DNA of 64,000 bases from Blattamonas nauphoetae (taxonomy: Eukaryota > Preaxostyla > Oxymonadida), in NCBI GenBank assembly GCA_033064195.1, contig JARBJD010000070.1, positions 1 to 64,000 on the forward strand, read 5' to 3'. The notes under the pieces were generated by a model that worked only from the letters and a program-made list of their open reading frames with translations, was not told the origin of the DNA and did no database searches. Position numbers and translations under genes: made by a program. The first letter of the stretch is position 1; every line of letters starts with the position of its first letter. Positions 39,447-49,736 of this stretch are shown piece by piece.

Positions 39447-42328
39447 TAGTCCCTCCACAAACCCGTCAAAAATATACATACCCGTTTTTATTCACCAAAA
39501 CCCAAAATTCGAACTATAGTTTTGAAATTTTTGCATACTGACTCTGATAAACTGATTATAAACAGAATTGAGAGAGAAAAGTTCTTAAACAAATGATCTG
39601 ACATGAGATTGATTCAAAAGGATGGGGATATGGAATTTAGAATTGCCCAGCTGGCTCTAGGATGTTCGACCCAGCTAAGATGATGCACAGCGTGCGTCGA
39701 GTATTGGTGAAGACGACGATAGAGTCTTCGGAGATGAGCAGCCCCAGCTCGGCCGAACGCTCCTTCATCAGAAGGTTGTATCGGATGAACGCGTCTTCTT
39801 CGATCCGCGTGGCCCTTTCCATCCGATCACTCTTCTCCTTCTGCTTCAGCTGGGACCGCTCTTGCGTAGCGTCGTTCATCGCCTTGTTGTCGGACGCGTT
39901 TTTCTTCGACTTGTGCTTGTAGATGTAGCAGAAGTCGTGGTCGTTCTCTTCGAACACCACATCCACGGCGTTCTCCCAGACGAAGTTCGGAGGGAGCTGG
40001 GTCAGCTGTTGGAAGGCCGACCGTGCGAAGCTTTCGGAGATGTACGTGCTCACCCTTTGGTACGTCGAGACGAGGAGCGACAAGCGCCACGAGTGCATGC
40101 ACAGCAGCGTCAGCAGGTTCATCGACTTGATGGCCTTCTCGATCGCCGACTTCATCGAAATCTCGCGCTCGTTGGATCCGCCGGTCGAGCTGCGCTTGAG
40201 GGTGTTCTGCCCCTTCAGGTTGTGCTGGTTGTAGACCTCTTCGAGCAGGGTCTCCTCCTCAGCCGGGGTGAGCTTGGGGAACTTGACCATCTCGGCACTC
40301 TCCTCGTCCTCGTTGGCAAAGAACAGCTCCTTCAGATGGGCGGCGTTGAGGACGTCGTAAGGTTTGGGGATGCAGAGGCGAGAGGAGAGCTGGACGAGGA
40401 GCTTGTTGATCTTCTCGACAATGATGAACAGCAGCTGGGGCGATGCGTTGTCGAAGATGGTTGTGTCCCAGTGCGACGAGGCACCGAGGATGGACACGTG
40501 GAAGAGATGGATGACAGCGAAGGCGAGCACCTCCGAGTTGACACACGTCGCCACGCACGATTCGAGGATGTTGGCCTGCGGGGTGTTCTTGAGGCGGCTG
40601 TAGGCGGAGTGGATGTTGTACACAATCACGTTGCGGCGGGTTGAGAACTCCTCCTTCCGCTTGATGATCATCTTCTCAATCGACTCGACCAGCGCGCAGA
40701 AGCAGTCTCCGCTGTCGAGATCGAGGCTGAAGACAGACTGATGGAAGTTGCACTCCTCCACAACCACATGCACGATCTTCGGCTGCGAGTCGGGGAGCCT
40801 GCCGTATTCCAGCAGGACACACAGCTCTTTCGCGATGGTTGGGGCTCCTTCGATGTACGCCATCTGCTGAGGCAGCTTCTTCTGAAGCAGAGTGGCGGTG
40901 TCGGTCACGTCTTTGATGCGTGCAGTGAGCAGCTGCAGAATCTGAGTGAGCTGGAACTTCTGCTTCTGGAATGCTCGCGACACTTTCTTCGTTTTATCGT
41001 CGCTGTCCCCACCAGATGGGACAGAAACGGTGAGGTTCGGCTTCTTCGGACCAGTGCTGCCCTGCCCAGCACCGGAGATGCCATTGAACTCTTCGGGGAA
41101 CACAACCTCGTCGAACTCGTCTGGCCTTTCCGTGAAGCGGAGTCGCGGACAAGGTTGATCGACCCAATCCGCATTTCGTGTTCGAGGTCGCGCTGCACGC
41201 GATGGGTGAAGATCTCGTCGTCGACGTTGAGTTCGGAGGCGTCGGAGAAGGGCGTGATGGACGGAGAGGGAGGGCCTGTCGCGAGGTCTTTCGAAGACTG
41301 ACTTTCAGGGAGGGCGAGCGAGGGAGCAACGGCGTCTGTGTGGGGAGGGACGACTGTGCTTGCGGGATGAGCATCTGCTGCGGGGAATGTGTGGCGCGGG
41401 AAGGCCAGGGCGGATGGGCTGGTGGGTGTGAGCGGGAGGGGACTGTGGATTGCTGGTGATTGGAGCATCGGAAGTTTGAGGAACGTGGCTTGCCTGCGGT
41501 GGGCAGGGCCTCCCGTCGTTCGTCGGAGAGTCTGGGAAGGCCACGCTGCCTCCTGATCGAGTCCTGGCGAGCGAGTGGGAGAGGGGACGGGCGGGGATGT
41601 TGCGGATCGGGAAGGATGGAATGAGTGGGAGGTTTAGCGAGTGTTTGGAGCGTCTGTTGAGGGATATTGAGTCGTAGGAAAGTTCTTGGTCGTGTGAGCA
41701 TCGTGAAGTGATGATCCATCGTGTCTGACTGCTCTGGATTTATCGTCGAGCTATTTATTGATGGCTGTGGAGATCTGTCCAATAAAAGGGGATTCATTGA
41801 CTCTGATATATCTCTTAGATCATCGAAAATGATATTCAAAACTATTTGAATGGTGATGAACGATGAAAGAACCCGAAGTGAGAGGCTCATGTATCGTGTT
41901 GTTTTGACAGTAGTCGGGAAAATTATCAAGGAATGGAGGATTTTGAGTAGTTTGGCGATGTTAGTTCAATAAGTTTCTCAAACAGATCTCTAGAGAACTA
42001 GATGATCGCGGTTTCTTGAAATGTGTTGACGAGCTTGTTTGCGGAAGAGGTAATAAATTCACCAATTTGTGGTTGGGATGGAGAAGTGGTGTTATATGGC
42101 AAATCAGGCATCAGTGATTGAGAATTTGGAGATAGAAGATGAATGGAATTAATAGACCCATTCTTTCAAAAAATGTTCCGAACAGTTTAAATCACATGCA
42201 GATAACCTAAATATTGCACCTCATTTCTAATACACCTCCCTTTGACTCACTGTCGCTATCCTAGGACTATCAAGTTTTTTCCGAATAAAAACGGGTTTAT
42301 ATTTAAAAACGGGTTTGTGGAGGGTCTA
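39447..42328. mobile_element. 2.88-kb TNA-duplicating element with GC-rich cargo gene, copy B (inverted)
   Basis: 2882 bp with the same ends as copy A in reverse order, flanked by TAA (39444-39446 and 42329-42331). It forms, with copy A, a near-perfect inverted repeat with 3.1 kb between the arms. It lies inside a minus-strand host gene. Confidence 0.85.
39637..41121 (-). CDS. GC-rich cargo gene of element copy B, unknown helical protein
   Basis: Identical at the protein level to the gene in copy A over the whole 488-residue frame, and the upstream Pro/Ser-rich frames are also identical. The lack of any difference in either coding or non-coding frames means the two copies separated very recently or are kept alike by gene conversion. 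For domains and alternatives see copy A. Confidence 0.65.
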   Translation of the reverse strand, partial: DEFDEVVFPEEFNGISGAGQGSTGPKKPNLTVSVPSGGDSDDKTKKVSRAFQKQKFQLTQILQLLTARIKDVTDTATLLQKKLPQQMAYIEGAPTIAKELCVLLEYGRLPDSQPKIVHVVVEECNFHQSVFSLDLDSGDCFCALVESIEKMIIKRKEEFSTRRNVIVYNIHSAYSRLKNTPQANILESCVATCVNSEVLAFAVIHLFHVSILGASSHWDTTIFDNASPQLLFIIVEKINKLLVQLSSRLCIPKPYDVLNAAHLKELFFANEDEESAEMVKFPKLTPAEEETLLEEVYNQHNLKGQNTLKRSSTGGSNEREISMKSAIEKAIKSMNLLTLLCMHSWRLSLLVSTYQRVSTYISESFARSAFQQLTQLPPNFVWENAVDVVFEENDHDFCYIYKHKSKKNASDNKAMNDATQERSQLKQKEKSDRMERATRIEEDAFIRYNLLMKERSAELGLLISEDSIVVFTNTRRTLCIILAGSNILEPAGQF

Positions 42329-42790
42329 TAAGCAAGCAAAAACAGCTCGATCTCGTCTGAGAAGCCTTCTTCACGGAGTTTGGCGAAAACACGCCGTCCT
42401 CGCTTCAGCACAGCTGGATATTCCTCCCACGATGGTCTCACACAATCGCTCGCACCGTGAAGAAGAGTGCTGTTTATCTTGGAAGCATCAAAGAGTGCAA
42501 GACTGTCGGTGTATGCCAGCGCAAACGATGAAGATGACAGCACAGGCTGGGTCTTCTGTTCCTGGATGAGCGAGAATTCGACAGTAGCAGCTAAGAAATT
42601 GCTGAAAATCAGAGCTTCGTTCTCACCTTCGAATTGGCGTCTGAACGTGAAAATAATCTCGAGGAACGGTTTGATTGGCTCGAGAAAGTAGTCGATGAAG
42701 GTCTGTTGGAAGGAGTCAACCGAAATATTTCTTTTTTCGCAAATTTCGCGAGTTGAATCTGTGTAGTTCTCAATGAAATAATCCTCGCGT
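42329..42790 (-). pseudogene. Host helical-protein gene fragment, split by element copy B
   Basis: On the minus strand the frame reads 'ENYTDSTREICEKRNISVDSFQQTF', 'FLEPIKPFLEIIFTFRRQF', 'SLALFDASKINSTLLHGASDCVRPSWEEYPAVLKRGRRVFAKLREEGFSDEIELFLLA' and then meets the element. It is all-helical in style and lies downstream, in the same direction, of the fragment at 43204-43743; both may be one gene with 400 AT-rich bases between the parts. From memory this type is another large Blattamonas family; function unknown. Confidence 0.5.
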
Positions 42791-43203
42791 CACAAAATCG
42801 TACTGACGCAGTAATTCTCCTAAAAAATTATCTTTCTTCGTTTATCATCCCTAAATACATCATTTCTGAACTTTTTTCAATTTCATAAAAACATAGAAGT
42901 TGTCACGATCAACTCTGAAATCTCACGTTTTTTCAATTTTTCTCTTTAATGGATGTATTTTGTCCATTGTTTCACATAGAGACCTCTTTTTTTGTTGTTT
43001 TCCATCCTTTCCCTGTCTTTGAACTTGTTTTGCAATAAAAAGTGTGCAAAAATGTGCTGATCTTAGAAAGGCCATTTCATGCGCGATCAGGCTTGAAATC
43101 TATAAATTCACCTTTCTTATGTGTACTCAACAACTAAATCTGAATTCAGTAAAATTTGATTTTTTTCCACGCTCATATATTATTTGCATCATTTCATTGA
43201 GAT
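42791..43203. other. AT-rich stretch, no gene seen
   Basis: T/A-rich sequence with no coding frame. At over 400 bases it is ten times longer than the introns seen elsewhere in the window, so it is more likely an insertion or a true spacer than an intron. Confidence 0.35.
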
Positions 43204-43743
43204 TTACACATCTGGAGATGAGATTTTGAAGACCATCGTCACAATGTTCATCAGGGACTTATTTGGTGCTTGTAAATAATTCATGTACTCTTCGTACAAT
43301 GATTCTGGGAGGGAGTCGAATAGCCCTGTCGCAAGAAGGTCGAAGTGGTTGGCGGGATCTGCGCTGCACACTAATCCATCCAGAAGCTCCAATGCTGCCT
43401 TGACAAGGTCTTCGTTGGATGAGGTGAGAAGTATCACAATTGATTCGGCAAAACCAGAACAAGATCCATCGTGTACCGGAACAAGTTCGTAGAGAATATC
43501 GTCGGGGGAGAATTCATTCCAATAAGCAGGTATAAGGTACCTCAGGAAACGGCATGCATAGTACGTCATGGAGCCATCCAAATAGTGTAATTCCTCGATG
43601 AAGCAGGCAAGTGACAGGTAGTATTTGGAGGCATTGTCGAGAGATTTGATGTGGGAGTGTTTGTTTAACAGAAACTTGGGAACCCTTTGCTCGTTGAAGG
43701 GCCAGAGGTGACGATATTCGTGTGAGAATAAAAATCTTCTCAT
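43204..43743 (-). CDS. Helical-repeat protein, 179 residues (possibly 5' part of a longer gene)
   Basis: Helical throughout, with one stretch recalling the SPFLNW family: 'FAESIVILLTSSNEDLVKAALELLDGLV' compares with 'IQSIVVLLSTPNQTITTAAMGMLVSLI', followed in both by 'LLATGLFDSLP' or 'LVTADLLPQLI'. The conserved N-terminal 'SPFLNW' and C-terminal ends are missing. It may be a distant relative or the front of the gene continuing at 42790. No signal peptide or membrane segment. Confidence 0.5.
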   Translation of the reverse strand: MRRFLFSHEYRHLWPFNEQRVPKFLLNKHSHIKSLDNASKYYLSLACFIEELHYLDGSMTYYACRFLRYLIPAYWNEFSPDDILYELVPVHDGSCSGFAESIVILLTSSNEDLVKAALELLDGLVCSADPANHFDLLATGLFDSLPESLYEEYMNYLQAPNKSLMNIVTMVFKISSPDV

Positions 43744-45153
43744 TTCACAACGAATGGAGGAATGAGGTTCCGATCAACACCACCATAAACTTTATTCTCA
43801 TCCTCATCATTTCCTTCAGTCATTTTCAATCCAAATCACTTTGAAACCAAATAAATATAGTTCAGTCTCCAAATGACATCAACAAAAACAGGACATTCTC
43901 AACAAGAACAACAATAACTTCACATCACCTCCAACTTATCATCATTCGACTCATTAGCCGGCAAATTGTTCTCCAACAGCGACCTGCTCCTCTCCACCCA
44001 CTCTCTGTCCTCCTTCCCGATGTCTTGTCATCCTTTCCTCTTCACCACTCTTCCGCTTTCCCTCACTAACTCACCCGACAACGAGGGGTCCGAAACGTGG
44101 TTGGCCATCGCTGCCTGCATCGTCCCTTCCTTGTTCGCCTTCCACAGAAAATGCACGCTCTCTCTTTTGGCGATTGTCAGCAGCTCCTTCAGCTTCTTCG
44201 TTGGTTTCTTCTCTTCCTCCATCATGGTTGGCTGGCTTTTCTGCAAAATCGGGTCATGAATACGTCGAAGAAGAATCGTTTACATAAAGAGGGTGTCAAC
44301 TCGTGCTGGTCGTCGAAATCGGAGAGCGACAGTTTGGCTTCATTCGACAGTTCTATCCATCACGGTGTCTGCTGTTCTATCGTCCTCATCATAGCTGTGT
44401 TCGTGCTCAGGCACAGTCATCACAGGATCTCAACGAATGCGATGGAGTTGCATGCTCGATGATTTGGCACATTGCCTGCTGTTTTGTCGTCAGCATCCCG
44501 TGCTGGGCATATTGTACAGATGGTCGGCAGTGTTTGCAGAGAGCTGGTGGACAACACAACCACATTCGCTTGTCTCTCTCGGTGCGTCTCAAAGAACGAC
44601 ATTTCGGATGACTCGAGAAGCACACCACAATGTTCAGTGTGCCCAGCAGTGCTCGTGGAACGTCGTGTCTTCGATCTGCGTCAGCATCACCAGCGCTCTT
44701 GTCAGCTTCGAGAAACACGACTGGATTGAGTGCTCGTTTCAGAATCGTCAGCTGACTGATTGCCAATTCTGCCGCACGCAGCTCGACCACCACGGAATTG
44801 GCAACAGAAACTACGAGAACGATGGGATGGTGAGAACGAGCGATTCAGGTCGGAGATGTCTTGCGTCGACGCAGACCAATCCTTGCTGGCAGCTGATGTC
44901 TTGGCACACGCATTCATTCCTCCCACACCTTTATTTTGCTCATCAGCATCGACATTCATCCACACGATGAGCATCGGCCAGAAATAGCGATGATTGATGT
45001 GATTGTTTCTGTTTGTCGTGAACGGTGTGCACGAGGACAGCGGGTTCCAAGAAAGAAAGGGAATTGGACGAATGGTGTGAAAATCAAGACAGGCGTCGTG
45101 TGAGATTCTTTGGTGGAGAGAGAGGACTGAGAATTAATTCTATTTCTTTGCTG
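43744..45153. other. Unresolved region with short overlapping frames
   Basis: Several frames of 70-180 codons on both strands overlap, none with a recognisable domain. Minus-strand 44028-44246 ('KKLKELLTIAKRESVHFLWKANKEG') and plus-strand 44472-44729 ('AGHIVQMVGSVCRELVDNTTTFACL') look the most protein-like. Probably a decayed gene; I cannot assign it. Confidence 0.3.
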
Positions 45154-46245
45154 TCAATGTTCTGTCCTCTCCGCATCGAGCAGATTCGTTCCCAGCAGGT
45201 TGTTCAATTTAATCGAATCTCGTTCCAAAAGACGTCCCCAAAATCCATTTTTGTCGGTTGACAGTATCTGTTCGATCAAATCGATGAAACCCTCGCTTTT
45301 CAGACATCCATGAACTGCCTTCCCAGTCTGACGAATGTCTCCTCCCTTTTCGTTCCATTCCTCTTGGGCGGATGTAGATTCGAAGAGAAATTGCCAAATT
45401 GAGGGTTCTTTGACGGAAGAAGAGAGAGCAAGTGGAATCGTCGTAATGATGGGCAGATTCCGAACAAAATCCAGTGTAGGCTGGTAGAAAGGACAAATTC
45501 GTAGGAGAAAACCAAGTATCTGCATGAAATGGGAGGATTGGTCTCGATCGGCAATCGTTCTGGAGTTGACGCAGAGATGGCGGATATATGGTTCGGATGG
45601 GACGAGAACTTGATTGAACACTGTTTCGTGAATATTCTGTTGTTCATTCCAATCTTTAATTTGGAGATTTCTGAGTCCGAACTGAGTTGCCAGCCAGATT
45701 GAAGAAGAGATGATGGACGTGAGATGTGAGTGGATTTCTTGAGAATCTGTGAAGGAGAGAGACAATGGATTGAGGTGTGTGATGAGGTGAGGGATTAAAT
45801 CAGCTTTCACGAGATTTAAACGGAAGATGTATAAACAATACTGGATCAGGAATTCGAGCATATCCATCATTGTGGTTCCTATTTCCTTGTGGGCTGTTGG
45901 AAGGAGGACAATGATAGAAGTCACAAATTCACTCAGAAATTCATCAATTGGGGAAGGTACAAAGCCAGGAATGAATCGATCAGAATCTCCTTCATCGCAT
46001 GTATCCAAAAATTGATTAAGAAGTAATTTGACTTTATTTTTTAATCTGTTATCAAGTGAATGACCGGCCTTCAACATGGATATCAGAGAGCGACACAGTG
46101 ACAATATATCAGATTTCGATTCGAGAGGTTCTTCATCCCAATTGACGAAGGCTGCAGGGTCTAATGACAATGAAACGCGAGAACGACACATACCAGAGGG
46201 TGATTGTTCAGAGATATGAATTGACGAAGAGATTCCAGAACTCAT
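45154..46245 (-). CDS. SPFLNW-family helical protein, diverged member
   Basis: 363 residues from the ATG at 46245; upstream in-frame codons are open but do not match the family. Stations: 'LDPAAFVNWDEEPLESKSDI' (replacing SPFLNW), 'LDNRLKNKVKLLLNQFL', 'SIIVLLPTAHKEIGTTMMDMLEFLI', 'LVKADLIPHLITHLNPLSLSF', 'YIRHLCVNSRTIADRDQS', 'YQPTLDFVRNLPIITTIP', end 'NNLLGTNLLD'. Same length and order as the 11766 and 15729 genes but much more diverged, so it is a separate older branch. A related phrase, TCGGTTATGGGTGATT, lies upstream near 46270, similar to the conserved block of the other members. Confidence 0.75.
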   Translation of the reverse strand: MSSGISSSIHISEQSPSGMCRSRVSLSLDPAAFVNWDEEPLESKSDILSLCRSLISMLKAGHSLDNRLKNKVKLLLNQFLDTCDEGDSDRFIPGFVPSPIDEFLSEFVTSIIVLLPTAHKEIGTTMMDMLEFLIQYCLYIFRLNLVKADLIPHLITHLNPLSLSFTDSQEIHSHLTSIISSSIWLATQFGLRNLQIKDWNEQQNIHETVFNQVLVPSEPYIRHLCVNSRTIADRDQSSHFMQILGFLLRICPFYQPTLDFVRNLPIITTIPLALSSSVKEPSIWQFLFESTSAQEEWNEKGGDIRQTGKAVHGCLKSEGFIDLIEQILSTDKNGFWGRLLERDSIKLNNLLGTNLLDAERTEH

Positions 46246-47213
46246 CACGAGGAGCCAGACAGAAATGAATCGGTTATGGGTGATTGAAGAAAACAGCTGT
46301 TTTGCGAGTAGAAAATCGCTCTGAAGGATTGAATAAAGTGAACCCGACGGATCACCATCTGATCTCTTCCATTTTCGGAGCAAGAGGCGTTGGTGGGTGG
46401 AGTCGTGTGTCTGTCAATCCGGAAGGATCCCTCTGGAATATCAATCGTCACATGAAAAAGGAAGTCACGAACAGCAAAGAAGATGCACACTCTCAACATT
46501 CCATCCGAGTTTTTGGTCCAATTCATAGTACCCGGACAAACCCGTTAGAGCGGATAAACCCGTTAACCATTCCACAGGAGCATAGCAGTCCCCCCTCTTC
46601 ACTAAAATTATCCTTCCACTTCCCGTTCATTACTCTCTTCATTATTTTTAAAATAGGAGGTACTGTTGAAAGAATGATTGTGAAATGGAATGAGAAAAAT
46701 GTAAGTCGAAATGTGCTCGGAACTTAGCCAATGTCTTCCCAGGCGTCCAAGGGATGGTACATTGAGATGCAACCTCTTTGTACTCAGCATCACATGCAGG
46801 GTGTCGTGGCTGGTCATTCATCGATTTGAAATGACCCATAGACCTCGATCAAACGACTGAACAAGAGACCAATCATTTCAGAATTCTACCGATTACTTTC
46901 TTTTCCACACAACATATCAGTCGTCAGAATAAAAGGATCAATGTGAAGTGGGGTATGTTGGTAACGGGTTTATCCGACTTAACGGGTTTATCCGGGTACT
47001 ATCAGGCACTTGAGCGGACGAATCAAGAAGACTGAATAGGAAGACTCCAAGTTGACCTGAGAAAATGACAACGGTAAACACAAACGATTCATCATGGAAA
47101 GATTGAGCTGAACATTGCAGTGAGTTTCTGTTGTATGTCTGATCATGAAATCGGCAGTGATAGTGAATAGGAGAGGAGGAAGAGTGGGAGTTAGATGAAT
47201 CTTCAACGGAGAT
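46246..47213 (-). pseudogene. Decayed SPRY-like gene fragment, split by a MITE
   Basis: On the minus strand, pieces read 'SFVFTVVIFSGQLGVFLFSLLDSSAQVPD', then (across the MITE) 'LGWNVESVHLLC', and further on 'TIDIPEGSFRIDR'. These resemble parts of a SPRY-like domain attached to kinase-like proteins in oxymonads; that comparison is from memory. The frame is broken at several points and lacks the usual centre, so it is a remnant. The MITE at 46526-47001 sits inside it. Confidence 0.45.
46526..47001. mobile_element. 476-bp MITE of the TNA-duplicating family
   Basis: Imperfect inverted ends of about 40 bases starting TAGTACCCGGAYAAACCCGT, each with two (A)AAACCCGTTA motifs, flanked by TCA (46523-46525 and 47002-47004). 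No coding capacity. The shared ends, duplication and motif link it to the 2.88-kb and 1.0-kb elements. Confidence 0.85.
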
Positions 47214-47799
47214 CACTTGGGTATACTGGCCTGACCGGGGGTGACCGGTCACTTTTTTCCAAAAAGTACTGACGGTCAGTGACCGGGGAAATTCGAAATA
47301 TGGGTGAGATCACAGGATGATCTTCACCATTTTCCATGTCACAAAGTCACAATATTTTCTCAAATGATCATTGATGGTGTTTTCATGACAGAGCTGGACG
47401 GTTTCGGACAATTGAGGTCACAGGTTCGAGAAAGATGAACAATGTTGTTTTCAATGGGATGATCAAACCTCACAGAATCCATTTCCTCACATTTACATGT
47501 CTGGTGCTCCTCTTGCTCTTTTGGATGTTATCAAGACACCTCTCAACATTGTTTCGATTTCCCATGTCGTCTCTATCCACCATCGTCGTTCATATCCAAC
47601 TCCTCACCAAATCACCAAAGCAGTCCCGAAACATCTTCCTCTCTCCCTTCCCAGGTGTGAACTCATTCTTTTTTATGTTCCCAACCATTCCCATTTGATT
47701 GTTATGAATTGTGTTTGATGATTCAGTTTTCCATAATCGGTTCAAGCGCAATCAAAAGTGAGGGAATCATTTTTTGGATGGCAATGCGTATCTTTTGAC

Positions 47800-48190
47800 C
47801 AGGAGGTGACAAACACACTCTTCACACTTGATTTGGATAAGTTGGAATCGAGAGAACAGAAAACGAGTGGAGACATCCCTCCACCCATCGTGTGGCATAC
47901 GGGTCAGACCTGGGACAAAAAGATGGATGATTACGTCTGTAGTATTCCATTTGTACCGTTTCACTATTCATTCTCATCTTTTCCTTTCTTATTCTGATAA
48001 TTTCTCTGCTTTTCTTCTTCTTGTCATTGTCAGGTTCATTTTCGGTGACATGTCCCTCCAAGCCGGTGAAACAGTCCCCACAGACGACTTGTTTATTTTG
48101 GATTCGGAGACGCTTGTGTGACAATTTGTGAATACAGAGGGATCACAGTCAACATCACATTTTCTTCACCCGGTTGTGGAGAACGCAACA
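47800..48190 (+). pseudogene. Kelch-repeat gene fragment captured by the 2.5-kb element
   Basis: Reads 'NTLFTLDLDKLESR', 'GDIPPPIVWHTGQTWDKKMDDYV', then after a gap 'FIFGDMSLQAGETVPTDDLFILDSETLV'. This is the rhythm of kelch beta-propeller blades (D-L-xx-L-D-L-ETL-W, P-P-x-x-x-H-x, then F-x-x-G). The gap contains a T-rich stretch ending GTCATTGTCAG that could be an old intron. Later pieces ('DIWVLEEMANS' near 48700, 'VADVLYRLEGGTG' near 49080) may belong to the same gene. Stops in all frames show it is dead. Confidence 0.55.
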
Positions 48191-49693
48191 TTATGTGTGT
48201 TTGAGGGATGAATCGGAACAGACTGAATGATTTATCTTCACCGGATATCGCGAAGCCAACCTGGACCTTCCTGACACCTGGAAAGAACCAACACCGCCGA
48301 TCTGCTCGCATGTGGCTGTATATTCGTCTGTGTCTCGCTCGATGATTGCTTTTTGGAGGTCGGACATCGGAAAGGGCAGAGAACAAGCTGTGAGCTCACT
48401 CCTTCACCCAGCATTCTTGGTCGATTGTGACAACGGAATCGTCGACTCCCCAACCCCGCCATTTCCACTCAGCGTGCACACAATTCATCCCCTCTGCACT
48501 TCAAGCGATCTCGTTCACAGCATTTCCTCTGTCCATCCCAGCTGTGACAGGAAATCTCTTCACTCCGTTCATGAGCTCCGAATTCCACCTTGTCGCACCT
48601 GCAGCGATTCCAAAAGTGGCCTCGATTGATGTGGGGACGCCGATGGTTCGTTTTGTGATTTCAGGAGGGATAGCGTATGACCACAGCTTCCTCTCCGACA
48701 TATGGGTTTTGGAGGAGATGGCAAACTCAAAAACGAATATTCCAACGACTGTGAATGACACAGTGTCACAACTGATCAAATAACTGGACGTACAAGAGAA
48801 ATTCTTGCAAGAGAGTATTTTTCGACTCTCACCACCGAAAGCGACGATCGACGAGCTGCGAGGGAAGTACCAGAAGAAATGAGATTTGGAGTTGTATAAA
48901 CAGCAGCTGCATGTTCTTTTGGGCTTCTTGAAAACAATTTTGCGCGAGTCCCACCACACTTTCCACCTTGTGCCATCATGCGCTGTACGTCTTCAAATCT
49001 CCACACTTCCGGCCCAAAAGTGGGACTTACTGCACTCGATGTGCTCGTTCTGCCCCAATCTTGCCGTGGCTGATGTGCTCTACCGGTTGGAAGGGGGAAC
49101 AGGGACAATCATGAAGGAGCTGGGGTTGACATGCGAGGGGTGGATGCTGGACGAGGTGAAGGGAAAGGCTTGGATGCTTTTGATGACCTATTTCCGAGTA
49201 ACGTGGATGGGCGAAGAGATGAAGAGATGAGGTGAGGCTGCGGACCAGGAGACGAAGAAGCACGATACGAGAACACAGCTCACCCTCCACTCCTTCATAA
49301 CACTCCTCACACTCACTGACAAATTCGAATGTGAGTATGTTTGACCAATTCACGCTGTTCGCAACATATTAACCGAAGAAGGATCCTTGATGATGTGGAG
49401 GACAGAGAGGCCATGGGAGAGGACAAGACAAACAAGTTGATCAAAATGGGCAATCGAGAATGAACAACGAGGAACTGGTTTGCAGGCCCGCTGCCTTTTT
49501 GAGTCAAGAAGTGTCTAGGACCTGATTTTTCCTCATAAATTCACAGTACAACTATTCGCTCTTCAGTTAGTCTTTCCACACATTCCAATACTATTTTTTT
49601 ACAGCGCTGTCGGTATTGAGACAATCTAAAGGTCTTCAACCTCATTGATGAGTGACATGTTGATCTAACCCTTAGAACTATTCAGAGGTGACA

Positions 49694-49719
49694 CTGACCG
49701 AGCCGAAAGGCTCGGTCAG
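49694..49719. repeat. Perfect hairpin with GAAA loop, subterminal
   Basis: Arms of 11 bases (CTGACCGAGCC and its complement) with GAAA between, located nine bases inside the right end of the 2.5-kb element and overlapping its inverted repeat. Confidence 0.9.
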
Positions 49720-49736
49720 GCCAGTATACACTTGGG

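Larger units (their letters stand above)
47222..49728. mobile_element. 2.5-kb hAT-like element carrying a kelch-like gene fragment
   Basis: 16-bp inverted ends TATACTGGCCTGACCG (47222-47237 and complement 49713-49728) are flanked by an exact 8-bp duplication CACTTGGG (47214-47221 and 49729-49736). Inside the left end are overlapping palindromes (TGACCGGTCA); inside the right end is a perfect hairpin. The interior has no transposase but holds kelch-like coding remnants, so this is probably a non-autonomous element with captured host DNA. Confidence 0.8.
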
